A stretch of 64,000 nt of DNA from Prevotella pallens ATCC 700821 (GTDB lineage: Bacteria; Bacteroidota; Bacteroidia; Bacteroidales; Bacteroidaceae): positions 2,035,010 to 2,099,009 of the forward strand of contig NZ_GL982513.1 of the NCBI RefSeq assembly GCF_000220255.1, in the 5' to 3' direction. Made by a program: the position numbers and the translations under genes. Below the pieces are notes generated by a model. It was not told where the DNA came from. It saw only the letters and a list, made by a program, of their open reading frames with translations, and did no database searches. Positions 54,913-63,230 of this stretch are shown one piece after another. How positions within the stretch are numbered: the first letter of the stretch is position 1; each line of letters starts with the position of its first letter.

Positions 54913-55863
54913 TTACAAATATAGTACAGACGCATCGAAAGATTTAGTGTCTTTCACACCAGTATATAGCATCAGTTCAGATAGTTGTTCGTTCATTTTC
55001 GTTATTTTCTCCTTAACGCCTGTTGCACCTTGCTGTAACAAAGGTGTCAAAATTCCTCTGCCCACCGATACAGCATCAGCCCCTAATGCTAATGCTTTGT
55101 AGGCATCGTAACCCGTATCTATTCCGCAATCAACAAATACCGACATAACGTAACCTATCAAAGCTCGTTTAATTTTTGGTAAAACCATCAGAGGTGCCAC
55201 ACCAAAAGGAATACGCCCATGATGGTGCGATACTACAATGGCTGCACAGCCCGCATCTTTACATTTTAGTGCGTCCTGAACAGAAAGCACTCCTTTTGCA
55301 ACAAAAGGAACACTTCCAGCAGCCTTTACATATTGCTTTAAGTCGGAGAGAGTTACAGGTCCGAGTGGAATACCATCAACTATATCATATCGTCCGTTGG
55401 TACCTGGAACGTGGTCAATATCAATACCCACAGCAATGGCACCATGCTCAATGGCAAATTTTATCTGTTCAAGAATAATGTTATGGTCGGCAAATGGTTT
55501 AATAATTCTCACCGTCTGCGCTCCCACTGCTGCAATATCTGCATACTCGTCGTTAGGTTCCATTCCAACCCAATTCACAGTGTTCAGTTCTTTTGCTGCA
55601 TAAGCATACTCTTGCATAGGCTTTTTCTCGTTCTTTTGTGCTTTGTTAAGATGCGAGAAGGCTGGCATCATAATAGGCGAACTAAATTCTTTACCAAAGA
55701 TAGTAGTCTTTAGAGACGGCTCTACTGAGTCGATAACTCGCATTTCTACATGTATTGAGTCAAGATAATTTCGATTATATATATTTGCATCATCAGCCTT
55801 TCCACTTGTTACAGGTATCATTCCTGCTGGTCCAGGATACTTAGTTTTTGCGTTTTCGTTCAT
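54913..55863 (-). CDS. FMN-dependent alpha-hydroxy-acid oxidase/dehydrogenase homologue
   Basis: A 316-residue TIM-barrel flavoprotein of the lactate/glycolate oxidase family, which oxidises 2-hydroxy acids to 2-oxo acids. It shows PFVAKGVLSVQDALKCKDAG, then AIVVSHHHGR in place of the canonical SNHGGRQ active-site stretch, and the C-terminal FMN phosphate segment DCGIDTGYDAYKALALGADAVSVGRGIL. The His-Gly-Arg core is kept but two residues differ, so substrate range may be unusual. Shorter than most members (~350-380). No partner gene adjoins it. Confidence 0.85.
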   Translation of the reverse strand: MNENAKTKYPGPAGMIPVTSGKADDANIYNRNYLDSIHVEMRVIDSVEPSLKTTIFGKEFSSPIMMPAFSHLNKAQKNEKKPMQEYAYAAKELNTVNWVGMEPNDEYADIAAVGAQTVRIIKPFADHNIILEQIKFAIEHGAIAVGIDIDHVPGTNGRYDIVDGIPLGPVTLSDLKQYVKAAGSVPFVAKGVLSVQDALKCKDAGCAAIVVSHHHGRIPFGVAPLMVLPKIKRALIGYVMSVFVDCGIDTGYDAYKALALGADAVSVGRGILTPLLQQGATGVKEKITKMNEQLSELMLYTGVKDTKSFDASVLYL

Positions 55864-56338
55864 ATATTCTTAATTATAGAAGTTAAATTAAATGTATTGG
55901 TTCGAATAAAGAAACAGCAAAACAGCTAATATATATATCCTTTATATTATATGTCAAAGTCTATCGTTGCTTGCGTTCTCTATTTGTTTATGTGTTAGCA
56001 AAGATACATAAAGATAAAGACTATACAAAACAAAACAGAAAGAAATAATCTGTCAAGTAGTATTTAAAATACAAATATAAACATACTATATGGCTGGTTT
56101 CAGCTTGTTCTATTTAATAACATCTGTCAGTGTTAGGCATCGTAGCTCTTCGTAAATTGTAACCTATAAAGAGCCAAACAAAACATAGAAATACAAGTGC
56201 ACTATAATTTTCTCACTACTCGCTTTCATCGTTCGTAGATATATACGTGCACGGAATTTACACTTACGAAACACCATTTCAACAGTATATAAATGTAGTT
56301 TAAACGGTGTAGCAATACCGTAAGGTAAAAGCAATTAG
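55864..56338. other. Non-coding gap
   Basis: AT-rich, no ORF with gene character, no hairpin terminator or repeat that I can support. Confidence 0.4.
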
Positions 56339-56527
56339 CTATTTAATATTCTTTCCTCGCTTAGACTTATTTTCAAATTTATTTGTCCATTCTTCATCTT
56401 GTTCCCACAATGTATTGTCATGCGGTTTAGATTCTGCGTGGTCGCCCTGGTCGCTGTCCTTAGTTAAAAGTTTCTCTGTTAAAACTCTGTGTTGCTCCAC
56501 ATGTGGTTTTACATAAATTCTCTTCAT
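56339..56527 (-). CDS. Small protein of the KxYxxPxxE type
   Basis: A 62-residue protein beginning MKRIYVKPHVEQHRVL, followed by a charged tail (TKDSDQGDHAESKPHDNTLW, EQDEEWTNKFENKSKRGKN). Short proteins with an N-terminal KxYxxPxxE-like motif and a polar tail are numerous in Prevotella and related genera; their function is not known to me. The ORF is open to 56731, but the upstream residues show no family character, and ATG 56527 is chosen for the motif. The promoter at 56803-56810 implies a 270-nt leader with hairpins. Confidence 0.6.
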   Translation of the reverse strand: MKRIYVKPHVEQHRVLTEKLLTKDSDQGDHAESKPHDNTLWEQDEEWTNKFENKSKRGKNIK

Positions 56528-56656
56528 TTCCATTTCTACTTTTATTTTCTTATTAATAATGTATAAGCCAAACATTTCAGCAACGTAAGAATTAAGTAAA
56601 TTAGTAATGTACACAATACGAACGTCAGCAGTAGTAGCTGCATTGTAGTCGTAGAA

Positions 56657-56691
56657 ACAAAACAATGTAGCTATAAAACATTGTTTGTTGT
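56657..56691 (-). other. Leader hairpin of the small-protein gene
   Basis: ACAAAACAATGT (56657-56668) can pair with ACATTGTTTGTTGT (56678-56691) in the minus-strand transcript, 130 nt upstream of the ATG. Together with AGAGAG/CTCTCT at 56764-56781 it indicates a structured leader. Confidence 0.4.
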
Positions 56692-56802
56692 GGAGGCTAT
56701 GCTGTAGCTTTTTTCTTACTAAGTTCATCACTACATACGTTAATGATTAATTGTTTCGTTTTAAGAGAGTTTCATCTCTCTAATTGTTAATAGTTACGCC
56801 TG

Positions 56803-56810
56803 CAAAGTTA
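56803..56810 (-). promoter_or_regulatory. -7 box of the small-protein gene
   Basis: TAACTTTG on the minus strand followed by CA. A clear -33 TTTG is not seen at the ideal distance. Confidence 0.5.
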
Positions 56811-56920
56811 AATATTTATTTTATTCTAACAAGATAATTACACCTTATATTAATGCGTATTTAGTTTATAAACCCAATTAAGTATAAATTAGCTATTAGC
56901 GGCTCGATATATTTTACTTT

Positions 56921-57009
56921 ACTAAAGTTTTCCACCCCAATAAATAGATAGAAATATAACAGTTTGTTGAATTTTCTTTGTAAATTAGCAATCGCTAAAG
57001 AACAGATTT
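56921..57009 (+). repeat. Outer left-end repeat (copy A)
   Basis: 89 bp from the terminal CTAAAG through CAGATTT, 2 mismatches from copy B at 57628. It includes the outer terminal inverted repeat and is flanked on the left by TTACTTTA. Confidence 0.85.
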
Positions 57010-57043
57010 TCTTTTTTCCTTGATTGTTTAATTTCCAACTCAA

Positions 57044-57562
57044 TCATAAACCCCAAGAGAAGAGTATAGAGTCCGCCTCGCTTTTTGATATTACGACATC
57101 AATACTATTATATATTTTTTTAATTTGAGAAGGGCAGTTACTACTATTGTAATTTCTTTTAGCTGTATGATAGACGTATTCCCATTTCTTTTTTTCGAAA
57201 TAGTATGTAACAGTCAAAGATTCTCGTATACTTCCATCTATCGTCATATAAGTTTTGCCTCCCAAATATATATCACTTTCCCAAATTAACCTATTGTTCT
57301 TTATTAAATTGCGCTTTTGAAAATAACAAGGTACTCCGTCCTTTTTTTGCGGATTAACCCAAGTACCCCCCTCAGATGTATAGGAGGGGGAGTATTTCCA
57401 AGAAGAATCTAATAGAGGTAACTTTATAATACTTCTTTGGTTGTTAAAATTTATGCCATATCTATTCTTTTTATCTGCACAGCTAAATATTATTAATATG
57501 ACACATAAAGAGCAAATCATACATTTTAGTCTTCTATCCTTACTATTTCTGTCCATTTTCAT
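57044..57562 (-). CDS. Predicted lipoprotein, passenger of the mobile element
   Basis: A 172-residue protein with a lipoprotein signal ending IIFSC (Cys28) and a 144-residue mature domain rich in Tyr/Trp/Ser and in beta-strand-like segments (SDIYLGGKTYMTIDG, SLTVTYYFEKKKWEYVYH). The N-terminus is unusually basic and Cys-rich before the hydrophobic core (residues 2-20). No homologous family is recognised. It lies between two copies of the mobile element's left end and is therefore inferred cargo. Codon use is AT-rich like the flanks. Candidate roles (immunity, surface binding) cannot be distinguished. Confidence 0.65.
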   Translation of the reverse strand: MKMDRNSKDRRLKCMICSLCVILIIFSCADKKNRYGINFNNQRSIIKLPLLDSSWKYSPSYTSEGGTWVNPQKKDGVPCYFQKRNLIKNNRLIWESDIYLGGKTYMTIDGSIRESLTVTYYFEKKKWEYVYHTAKRNYNSSNCPSQIKKIYNSIDVVISKSEADSILFSWGL

Positions 57563-57627
57563 ATTTCTTTAATGTTACCACCAAGTCTTATACCTTCTCC
57601 TCTCATTTTGTTGGGTATAATTAAATC

Positions 57628-57716
57628 ACTAAAGTTTCCCACCCTAATAAATAGATAGAAATATAACAGTTTGTTGAATTTTCTTTGTAAATTAGCAATC
57701 GCTAAAGAACAGATTT
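57628..57716 (+). repeat. Inner left-end repeat (copy B)
   Basis: 89-bp repeat of copy A, differing at two positions. Its first 17 bp fit the right end of the element with a single mismatch, so copy B plus the right end may have been the original minimal element of ~470 bp. The bases on its left do not repeat the target duplication. Confidence 0.85.
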
Positions 57717-57740
57717 GAAAAACAAGACTACAAAACTGTT

Positions 57741-58004
57741 ATGGAAGCAAAAATAGAGAAAATAAGTGAGTTATACAAACTTTTGAATGTTAAAACTCGA
57801 ATGAGTGATGATTTATTTCATCTTTTTGGTAAGTTTGGCATCGGTCACTTGTGTATCGAACGCATTCTTCGTGTTTTAGGAGAAACACTTGGAATAACTT
57901 CCCAAGACCTTATGGCTACGATCAGCGACAAAGAGTTGAGTAAAATCCTTGTAATAGCTGAAGCATTGGGAAAATGGGATGATGTATATGAACAGACTGC
58001 ATAA
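57741..58004 (+). CDS. 87-residue protein of unknown function in the mobile element
   Basis: Plus-strand ORF inside the element, starting 24 bp after copy B. Protein features: N-terminal MEAKIEKISELYKLLNV, middle LFHLFGKFGIGHLCIERILRVLG, end VIAEALGKWDDVYEQTA. It has the amphipathic-helix character of a small globular or coiled protein. It shows no DDE transposase motif and I cannot assign a family. It may be a fitness factor or antitoxin-like cargo, or a degraded IS protein. Confidence 0.5.
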   Translation: MEAKIEKISELYKLLNVKTRMSDDLFHLFGKFGIGHLCIERILRVLGETLGITSQDLMATISDKELSKILVIAEALGKWDDVYEQTA

Positions 58005-58107
58005 CTTCTATTAGCCATGTGTTAAAAGGCAATGGATATGAAGGGCGACAAGCAAAGGGGAATGAGAAATGCCAGTGTTTTAAGGGTGGGGAACTTTAGT
58101 TACTTTA

Positions 58108-58405
58108 TTGTTTAACTGATTAATAAAATTCAAAATATATGTATAACAAACTATATCAAGTTGTATATATGATTATATCAAGTTGTATATATAATGGTGT
58201 ACACTATAACGAACTATCTGTACTTAATATACTTGTTCTATTAGGGCAACAAAACAAGAAGAAAGCTCGCAATATATATCAAACTAATACCACATTTATT
58301 GTTGCTTTCACAGAACAACTGTTGTTTATAGTCAAGAAATAAGTAGAAATTAGCTGTTTTACCAATTATCTTTGTATAAGGTTTGGTTTTCACAAAATAA
58401 AAGTT
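58108..58405. other. Gap between the mobile element and fba
   Basis: A 67-codon ORF at 58139-58342 opens here but lacks a -7 box, signal or motif. Otherwise nothing recognised. Confidence 0.4.
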
Positions 58406-58413
58406 TATATTTG
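58406..58413 (+). promoter_or_regulatory. fba -7 box
   Basis: TATATTTG at 58406-58413 followed by CA, with TTTG at 58382-58385 (20 bp upstream). Confidence 0.7.
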
Positions 58414-58462
58414 CAATCAGTTATTAGTATTCAGTATTCATATTTTAATACACAACAATATT

Positions 58463-59476
58463 ATGGCAGTAAATTATAAAGACTTAGGTCTCGTGAACAC
58501 ACGCGAGATGTTCAAGAGAGCCATTAATGGTGGTTGGGCTGTGCCCGCATTTAACTTTAACAACTTGGAGCAACTTCAGGCTATTATTACAGCTTGCTCA
58601 GAAACAAAGTCTCCTGTTATTATTCAGGTATCAAAGGGAGCACGCAAGTATGCTAACCAAACTTTGCTTCGTTACTTGGCAGAAGGCGCTGTTGAGTATG
58701 CAAAAGAGTTAGGTTGCCACCACCCAGAAATTGTACTTCATCTTGACCACGGTGATAGCTTTGAATTGTGTAAGAGCTGTGTAGATACAGGTTTCTCTTC
58801 TGTTATGATTGATGGTTCTTCACTTCCTTACGAAGAGAACATTGCATTAACTAAAAAGGTTGTAGAGTATGCACATCAGTTCGATGTAACTGTAGAAGGT
58901 GAGCTTGGCGTATTAGCTGGTGTGGAAGACGATGTTGTGGCTGAAGAGTCTCATTACACACGTCCTGAAGAAGTAGTTGATTTTGCAACACGTACTGGTT
59001 GCGACTCGTTGGCTATTTCTATTGGTACTTCTCACGGTGCTTATAAGTTTAAACCAGAACAATGTACACGCGATCCGAAGACTGGTCGTTTACTTCCTCC
59101 TCCATTGGCATTCGATGTATTACAGGCAGTAGAGAAGCAACTTCCTGGTTTCCCAATCGTACTTCACGGTTCTTCTTCAGTTCCTCAGAAGTATGTTGAT
59201 ATTATTAACAAGTATGGTGGTGCTCTGCCTAACGCTGTTGGTATTCCTGAAGAACAACTCCGTAAAGCTACAAAGAGTGCTGTATGTAAAATTAATATCG
59301 ACTCTGACTCTCGTCTTGCATTCACTGCTGGTGTTCGCGAAACATTTGCTTTGCACCCAGAATACTTCGACCCACGTCAGTACTGTGGTAAGGCTCGTGA
59401 GTACATGATTGAACTTTACACTGAAAAGATTAAAGATGTACTTGGTTCCGACAACAAGTTGGCTAACCTTGACTAA
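58463..59476 (+). CDS. fba: Class II fructose-bisphosphate aldolase
   Basis: Cleaves fructose 1,6-bisphosphate in glycolysis and works in reverse in gluconeogenesis. The 337-residue zinc enzyme has the class II motifs VLHLDHGDSFELC (zinc His residues), SVMIDGSSLPYEENI, VEGELGVLAG and LHGSSSVPQ. Monocistronic with its own -7 box and a terminator 35 bp after the stop. Of the three glycolytic enzymes in the window only this and Pgk form ATP-related steps; they are not linked. Confidence 0.95.
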   Translation: MAVNYKDLGLVNTREMFKRAINGGWAVPAFNFNNLEQLQAIITACSETKSPVIIQVSKGARKYANQTLLRYLAEGAVEYAKELGCHHPEIVLHLDHGDSFELCKSCVDTGFSSVMIDGSSLPYEENIALTKKVVEYAHQFDVTVEGELGVLAGVEDDVVAEESHYTRPEEVVDFATRTGCDSLAISIGTSHGAYKFKPEQCTRDPKTGRLLPPPLAFDVLQAVEKQLPGFPIVLHGSSSVPQKYVDIINKYGGALPNAVGIPEEQLRKATKSAVCKINIDSDSRLAFTAGVRETFALHPEYFDPRQYCGKAREYMIELYTEKIKDVLGSDNKLANLD

Positions 59477-59511
59477 TATTCTTAGATAGTTAAAGATATA
59501 GGCGGATTCCC

Positions 59512-59535
59512 ATTAGTGGGTTTCCGCTTTTCTGT
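59512..59535 (+). terminator. fba terminator
   Basis: GCGGA(TT)CCCA and TGGG(TT)TCCGC pair with a small loop and internal mismatch, followed by a T-rich run. Confidence 0.6.
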
Positions 59536-59669
59536 TCTATCGCTTTCGTTTTATTATTTCAAAATAAAAAAACTGTTGTCCTTATAAAACTTTGATGCAA
59601 TCAATATATATATTTTTCTAAAGACAATATGAACAAACTGTATTGTTCCTATTTTAACAACAACGCAAT

Positions 59670-59813
59670 ATGCACACCATAACCATATTTCTAACAACCA
59701 TTGTAGCATTAGTATTTTTATTTATTATGTATATCGAAACCTTCGCTACTACTTCTCGTTGCACAGCAAAACTATATAGCGGAGCTTCTATTCTATATCA
59801 TATTTTATTCTGA
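59670..59813 (+). pseudogene. DUF1304-like N-terminal fragment
   Basis: A 47-residue ORF with one transmembrane helix: VALVFLFIMYIETFATTSR near residues 12-30. The pattern (V-A-L-x-F-x-F-I-M-Y-I-E-T-F-x-x-T-x-R) resembles the N-terminal motif of DUF1304 membrane proteins, which normally continue for ~115 residues. Here the frame ends after the first helix, so this looks like a truncated copy. It may still be expressed as a small membrane protein. Too short for routine ORF cut-offs. Confidence 0.4.
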
Positions 59814-59863
59814 TACCTCTTTTCACCTTTTCTCATTGTAAGCTATATAAACAGAAACACACT

Positions 59864-61609
59864 ATGTTATATCTTCATATTCTACAAACTAAAAAACGCA
59901 TTATTATATTTGCACTGTTGCTTGTGCTCTCAGCTTTTATAATCTATCTTGTGTTGCCTCCTACAACAAAAGCTATAAACCAATCGGCATTAGTGGTAGA
60001 ACAACAAGCTTATTACCAACTGGAAATAAATGGCAAACCTACATTCTTTTTCACCAACTACACTCCCACGAAATTGATAGGTGGGGCAATGCAAGCCGAC
60101 TCTGTACGACCACGAAAAACACGCACACACGCTTATTGGGTAAATAGTTTATCGCTCCCCTTTACTTGCTTTGGACGTGTGGTTACAAAATGGAGTAATC
60201 GCCCTTCTACAATATTAAGTTTCAGTAGTTTTGCTTTACACCAGTTAATAGCGAACGAACTAAAAAGAACCGACGATGAATTAGCCGATTTACAAACACA
60301 ATATAACGAACTTTCCTACTATATGCGTGTGCACAACGTTCAAGATTATGGCTACAATACAGTAGCTGCTTACCATTGGCACATTCAGCGACAACGCGAT
60401 TCGTTACAAACAGTAATCAATGCTTTAGAAAACATTCCACGCAAAGCTCATCTACGTGTAAAACAAATAAATAGATATATAGCGCTCTATGGTAAACACA
60501 ATAGCAAACGTATAATGTGTAATAGAATTGCTATTTATGCCGCTGACTCCAGTTTATTGCTGCAAACGCAAACAAAATCTACACCACATAACGAATCGGC
60601 TGTGCTATCGGTTGAAACGGCTAAAACAAAATTGTTGCATTGGTCCAACACTTCTATCAACCAACCACTGCAAAAAGGTATGCCCTACAAACAAGGCTAT
60701 TATGTGGGCGAAACTAAAAACTCTGTTCCTAATGGATATGGGCAACACCACGGTAATAATGGTAGCTTCTACGATGGACATTGGCTTAATGGTAAACCCA
60801 ATGGATTTGGTTTCTACATTGCTCCACACGAATATTTACAAGTGGGAGAATGGAAAGATGGAATGTTTAAAGGCGAACGTATGAACCATAATAGCGAACG
60901 TATTTACGGCATAGACCTATCTAAACATCAACACGAAAAAGGAACAAAACACTATAACATAGAATGGGCAAAACTCAGAATTACGGATTTAGGGAAAATA
61001 AGTACAAAACAAATAACAGGACAAGTAAACTATCCTATTGCTTTCGTATACATTAAGTCTACTGAAGGACGCACAGTACTAAACCCTTACTACAGAAACG
61101 ACTATCTGCAGGCACACAAACACGGCATACGTGTTGGAACCTATCATTTCTTTTCTACAACATCGTCAGGCACAGAACAAGCTCGATATTTTTTGCAACA
61201 TAGCCTTTTTACAAAAGGAGACTTGCCTGCAGTGCTCGATGTAGAACCTTCCGACGAACAAATTGCAAAAATGGGCGGACCTGCAGTAATGTTTCAACAT
61301 ATTCGCAATTGGCTCAAAACGGTTTATAGCGCAACTAAGATACGTCCTATTCTTTACATCAGTCAAATGTTTACCAAACGCTATCTGCCAATGGCAATCG
61401 ACATACAAGGCGAATACTCTGTTTGGATTGCTCGCTATGGAGAATATAAACCAGAATTAAAGCTTACCTACTGGCAACTCTCGCCCGATGGAAAAGTAAG
61501 AGGTATTCACGGCGATGTAGATATAAATGTTTTCAACGGATACCGTAACCAATACGAAACATTTCTACAAAAGCACTCATTCTCTTCCACGCCCACCCAA
61601 AAACCATAA
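59864..61609 (+). CDS. MORN-repeat plus GH25 lysozyme-domain membrane protein
   Basis: A 581-residue protein of unusual layout. Residues 12-32 form one membrane-spanning or signal-anchor helix (RIIIFALLLVLSAFIIYLVL). Residues ~125-205 form a coiled-coil-like stretch. Residues ~278-340 carry about three MORN repeats (YYVGETKNSVPNGYG, FYDGHWLNGKPNGFG, VGEWKDGMFKG). From residue 349 a GH25 muramidase domain follows with GIDLSKHQ, FVYIKSTEG, Asp459-Val-Glu461 in AVLDVEPSD, and YWQLSPDGKVRG. The GH25 catalytic Asp/Glu residues are intact, so it may cleave peptidoglycan. Fusion of MORN and GH25 is uncommon. Confidence 0.88.
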   Translation: MLYLHILQTKKRIIIFALLLVLSAFIIYLVLPPTTKAINQSALVVEQQAYYQLEINGKPTFFFTNYTPTKLIGGAMQADSVRPRKTRTHAYWVNSLSLPFTCFGRVVTKWSNRPSTILSFSSFALHQLIANELKRTDDELADLQTQYNELSYYMRVHNVQDYGYNTVAAYHWHIQRQRDSLQTVINALENIPRKAHLRVKQINRYIALYGKHNSKRIMCNRIAIYAADSSLLLQTQTKSTPHNESAVLSVETAKTKLLHWSNTSINQPLQKGMPYKQGYYVGETKNSVPNGYGQHHGNNGSFYDGHWLNGKPNGFGFYIAPHEYLQVGEWKDGMFKGERMNHNSERIYGIDLSKHQHEKGTKHYNIEWAKLRITDLGKISTKQITGQVNYPIAFVYIKSTEGRTVLNPYYRNDYLQAHKHGIRVGTYHFFSTTSSGTEQARYFLQHSLFTKGDLPAVLDVEPSDEQIAKMGGPAVMFQHIRNWLKTVYSATKIRPILYISQMFTKRYLPMAIDIQGEYSVWIARYGEYKPELKLTYWQLSPDGKVRGIHGDVDINVFNGYRNQYETFLQKHSFSSTPTQKP

Positions 61610-62015
61610 GTGTATGTGCAAATAGCTATTTCTGAGTGTAATGGATATTTATATGGCACAAAAATGTTTCCTCAATTTGGGTAGTATTGTACACATTGAC
61701 GTTAGTAATTTCGGCTGCAAAATCTGTCGCTTTAATACTAATTGTGGGTAGAAAATATGCAATAGGTCTACTTGTAGGCACTCCCATCTTCTTTTTCATT
61801 TCGACATTCATCGTGATGAAAAAATTATCAAGCTTATTAAGGAGAAAGCGGATGGATATGATCAACAACTAAAACAAAAGACTGATAGTTTGATGCAGAA
61901 GAACTAATGAGATTTATCAAGATAGAGTAGATGCACTTCACTCTATCTGTAACTTCTAAAACGAAGAATTAATCAAAAAGTTCTAGAAAAATTTGTTCGT
62001 TTCAAATAGGAATAT
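61610..62015. other. Gap with a possible broken ORF before the restriction-modification locus
   Basis: Plus-strand ORF at 61687-61872 gives a 61-residue hydrophobic peptide (LVISAAKSVALILIVG and LLVGTPIFFFISTFIVM). A second frame at 61810-61907 continues with DEKIIKLIKEKADGYDQQL and ends QKN. Together they may be one small gene broken by a frameshift. Not assigned as a gene. Confidence 0.3.
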
Positions 62016-62023
62016 TATATTTG
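62016..62023 (+). promoter_or_regulatory. -7 box of the restriction-modification operon
   Basis: TATATTTG at 62016-62023 followed by CC; the ATG of the regulator is 31 bp downstream. GACAAAT occurs at 62033 and 62048 (15 bp apart), a possible operator for the regulator. Confidence 0.55.
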
Positions 62024-62054
62024 CCAAATAAAGACAAATCAATTATTGACAAAT

Positions 62055-62345
62055 ATGTTGTTTGCTGATAAATTAAAAGAATTAAGAGAGGGGAAACAGT
62101 TACTTCAAAGGCAGTTGGCTTCTGCATTGGAGATAGATACCCCTATGTATAGCCGTATTGAAAGAGGAGAAAGAAAAGCTAAACGGGAACAAGTCATTAT
62201 ATTGGCAAAGTTACTTGACGTAAACACAAAGGAACTTTTGCAATTATGGCTCGCAGATAAAGTATATGATGTTTTAGCAGAAGAAGATTGTGCTGATGGA
62301 GTAATTAATATGGTAGCAGAAAATATACGCGAATATGGAAAATAA
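62055..62345 (+). CDS. XRE-type helix-turn-helix regulator, probable controller of the restriction-modification system
   Basis: A 96-residue DNA-binding protein: FADKLKELREGKQLLQRQLASALEIDTPMYSRIERGERKAKREQVIILAKLLDV, a Cro/C1-type helix-turn-helix, followed by a short acidic tail. A TTG at 62046 extends the frame by three residues; ATG 62055 is chosen. It overlaps the methyltransferase start by 11 bp, so it is translationally coupled. The size, position and GACAAAT direct repeats upstream resemble controller (C) proteins of type II systems that delay nuclease production. This role is inferred. Confidence 0.75.
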   Translation: MLFADKLKELREGKQLLQRQLASALEIDTPMYSRIERGERKAKREQVIILAKLLDVNTKELLQLWLADKVYDVLAEEDCADGVINMVAENIREYGK

Positions 62346-63225
62346 CATTCAAGATTTTATTAATAAGGTTATAGAAGATGACTGTCTGAAAGTTATGCCT
62401 AATATCCCAGACAAATCTGTTGATATGATTTTGTGCGATTTACCTTATGGTACAACACAAAATAAGTGGGATTCTGTTATTGACTTAAATAAGCTTTGGC
62501 AACAGTATATGCGTATAATAAAAGATAATGGTGCTATTGTCCTGACAGCACAAGGTCTTTTTACTGCAAAACTGATTTTAAGCAATGAAGATTGGTTCAA
62601 ATATAAAATAGTTTGGATAAAATCAAAATCAACGAATTTCTTAAATGCTAAGAAACAGCCTTTGCGAAAACATGAAGATATTTGTGTGTTTTATAAACAG
62701 CAACCCACATATAATCCTCAAATGACAAAGGGAGAGAGTTATGATAAGGGTATTCGCAAAAATCAATATACAGGAAGTTATGGAGATTTTAAGCCACGAC
62801 ATGTTCAAAGTAATGGTATGCGCTATCCAAATGACGTTCTGTTCATGGACGATAATGAATTGCCAATAGAAGACTTTTTGTATGTTAAAACGGCTGAGTC
62901 AGAAGGACCAGTATATCACCCTACTCAAAAGCCCATTGAGTTAGGACGATACTTAATAAGAACATTCTCTAATCCTGGGGATATTATTCTTGATAATGCT
63001 TGTGGTAGTGGCAGCTTCTTAGTTGCGGCAGCAATGGAGCATAGAAAGTATATCGGAATCGAAAAAAATCAGAACGTAATGCTTCATAAAGTCAAATCAA
63101 TAGACTACATCCAAGTATGTGCTGATCGCCTAACAGAGGTCTTAGCAATGCAGCACGATGAAAAAAAACAGCCTGTTATACAAGGTTTATTTGATAACAA
63201 AGCATATACTTTAGCAGTTAAATAG
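62335..63225 (+). CDS. Site-specific DNA methyltransferase (beta-class, N6-adenine or N4-cytosine)
   Basis: A 296-residue SAM-dependent DNA methyltransferase. The catalytic motif IV DLPYGTTQNKWD comes near residue 34, and the SAM-binding FxGxG-type motif I (DNACGSGSF) follows near residue 221, an order typical of beta-class enzymes such as M.HinfI/CcrM relatives. PTQKPIELGRYLI is also conserved. DLPY in place of DPPY is a permitted variant. Recognition sequence unknown. It lies between the regulator and a nuclease-like gene 5 bp downstream, so a restriction-modification operon is likely. Confidence 0.88.
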   Translation: MENNIQDFINKVIEDDCLKVMPNIPDKSVDMILCDLPYGTTQNKWDSVIDLNKLWQQYMRIIKDNGAIVLTAQGLFTAKLILSNEDWFKYKIVWIKSKSTNFLNAKKQPLRKHEDICVFYKQQPTYNPQMTKGESYDKGIRKNQYTGSYGDFKPRHVQSNGMRYPNDVLFMDDNELPIEDFLYVKTAESEGPVYHPTQKPIELGRYLIRTFSNPGDIILDNACGSGSFLVAAAMEHRKYIGIEKNQNVMLHKVKSIDYIQVCADRLTEVLAMQHDEKKQPVIQGLFDNKAYTLAVK

Positions 63226-63230
63226 TAGTT

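Larger units (their letters stand above)
56914..58107. mobile_element. Mobile element with duplicated left end, lipoprotein passenger and 8-bp target duplication
   Basis: The body runs 56922-58099. Left end CTAAAGTTTTCCACCCC and right end (reverse complement) CTAAAGTTCCCCACCCT are terminal inverted repeats. TTACTTTA directly flanks both sides (56914-56921 and 58100-58107), an 8-bp target-site duplication. An 89-bp left-end segment is repeated inside at 57628-57716 (87/89 identical), and the inner copy matches the right end better (16/17). Between the two left ends lies a minus-strand lipoprotein gene; between the inner left end and the right end lies an 87-codon plus-strand ORF. No transposase is present, so the unit must be moved in trans. 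Confidence 0.8.

Noticed and set aside
56922..58099. Full insertion sequence with transposase
   Set aside because: Neither ORF has DDE, HUH or serine/tyrosine recombinase motifs; the element is non-autonomous.
58139..58342. 67-codon ORF between the mobile element and fba
   Set aside because: No promoter box, no motif and low-complexity composition.
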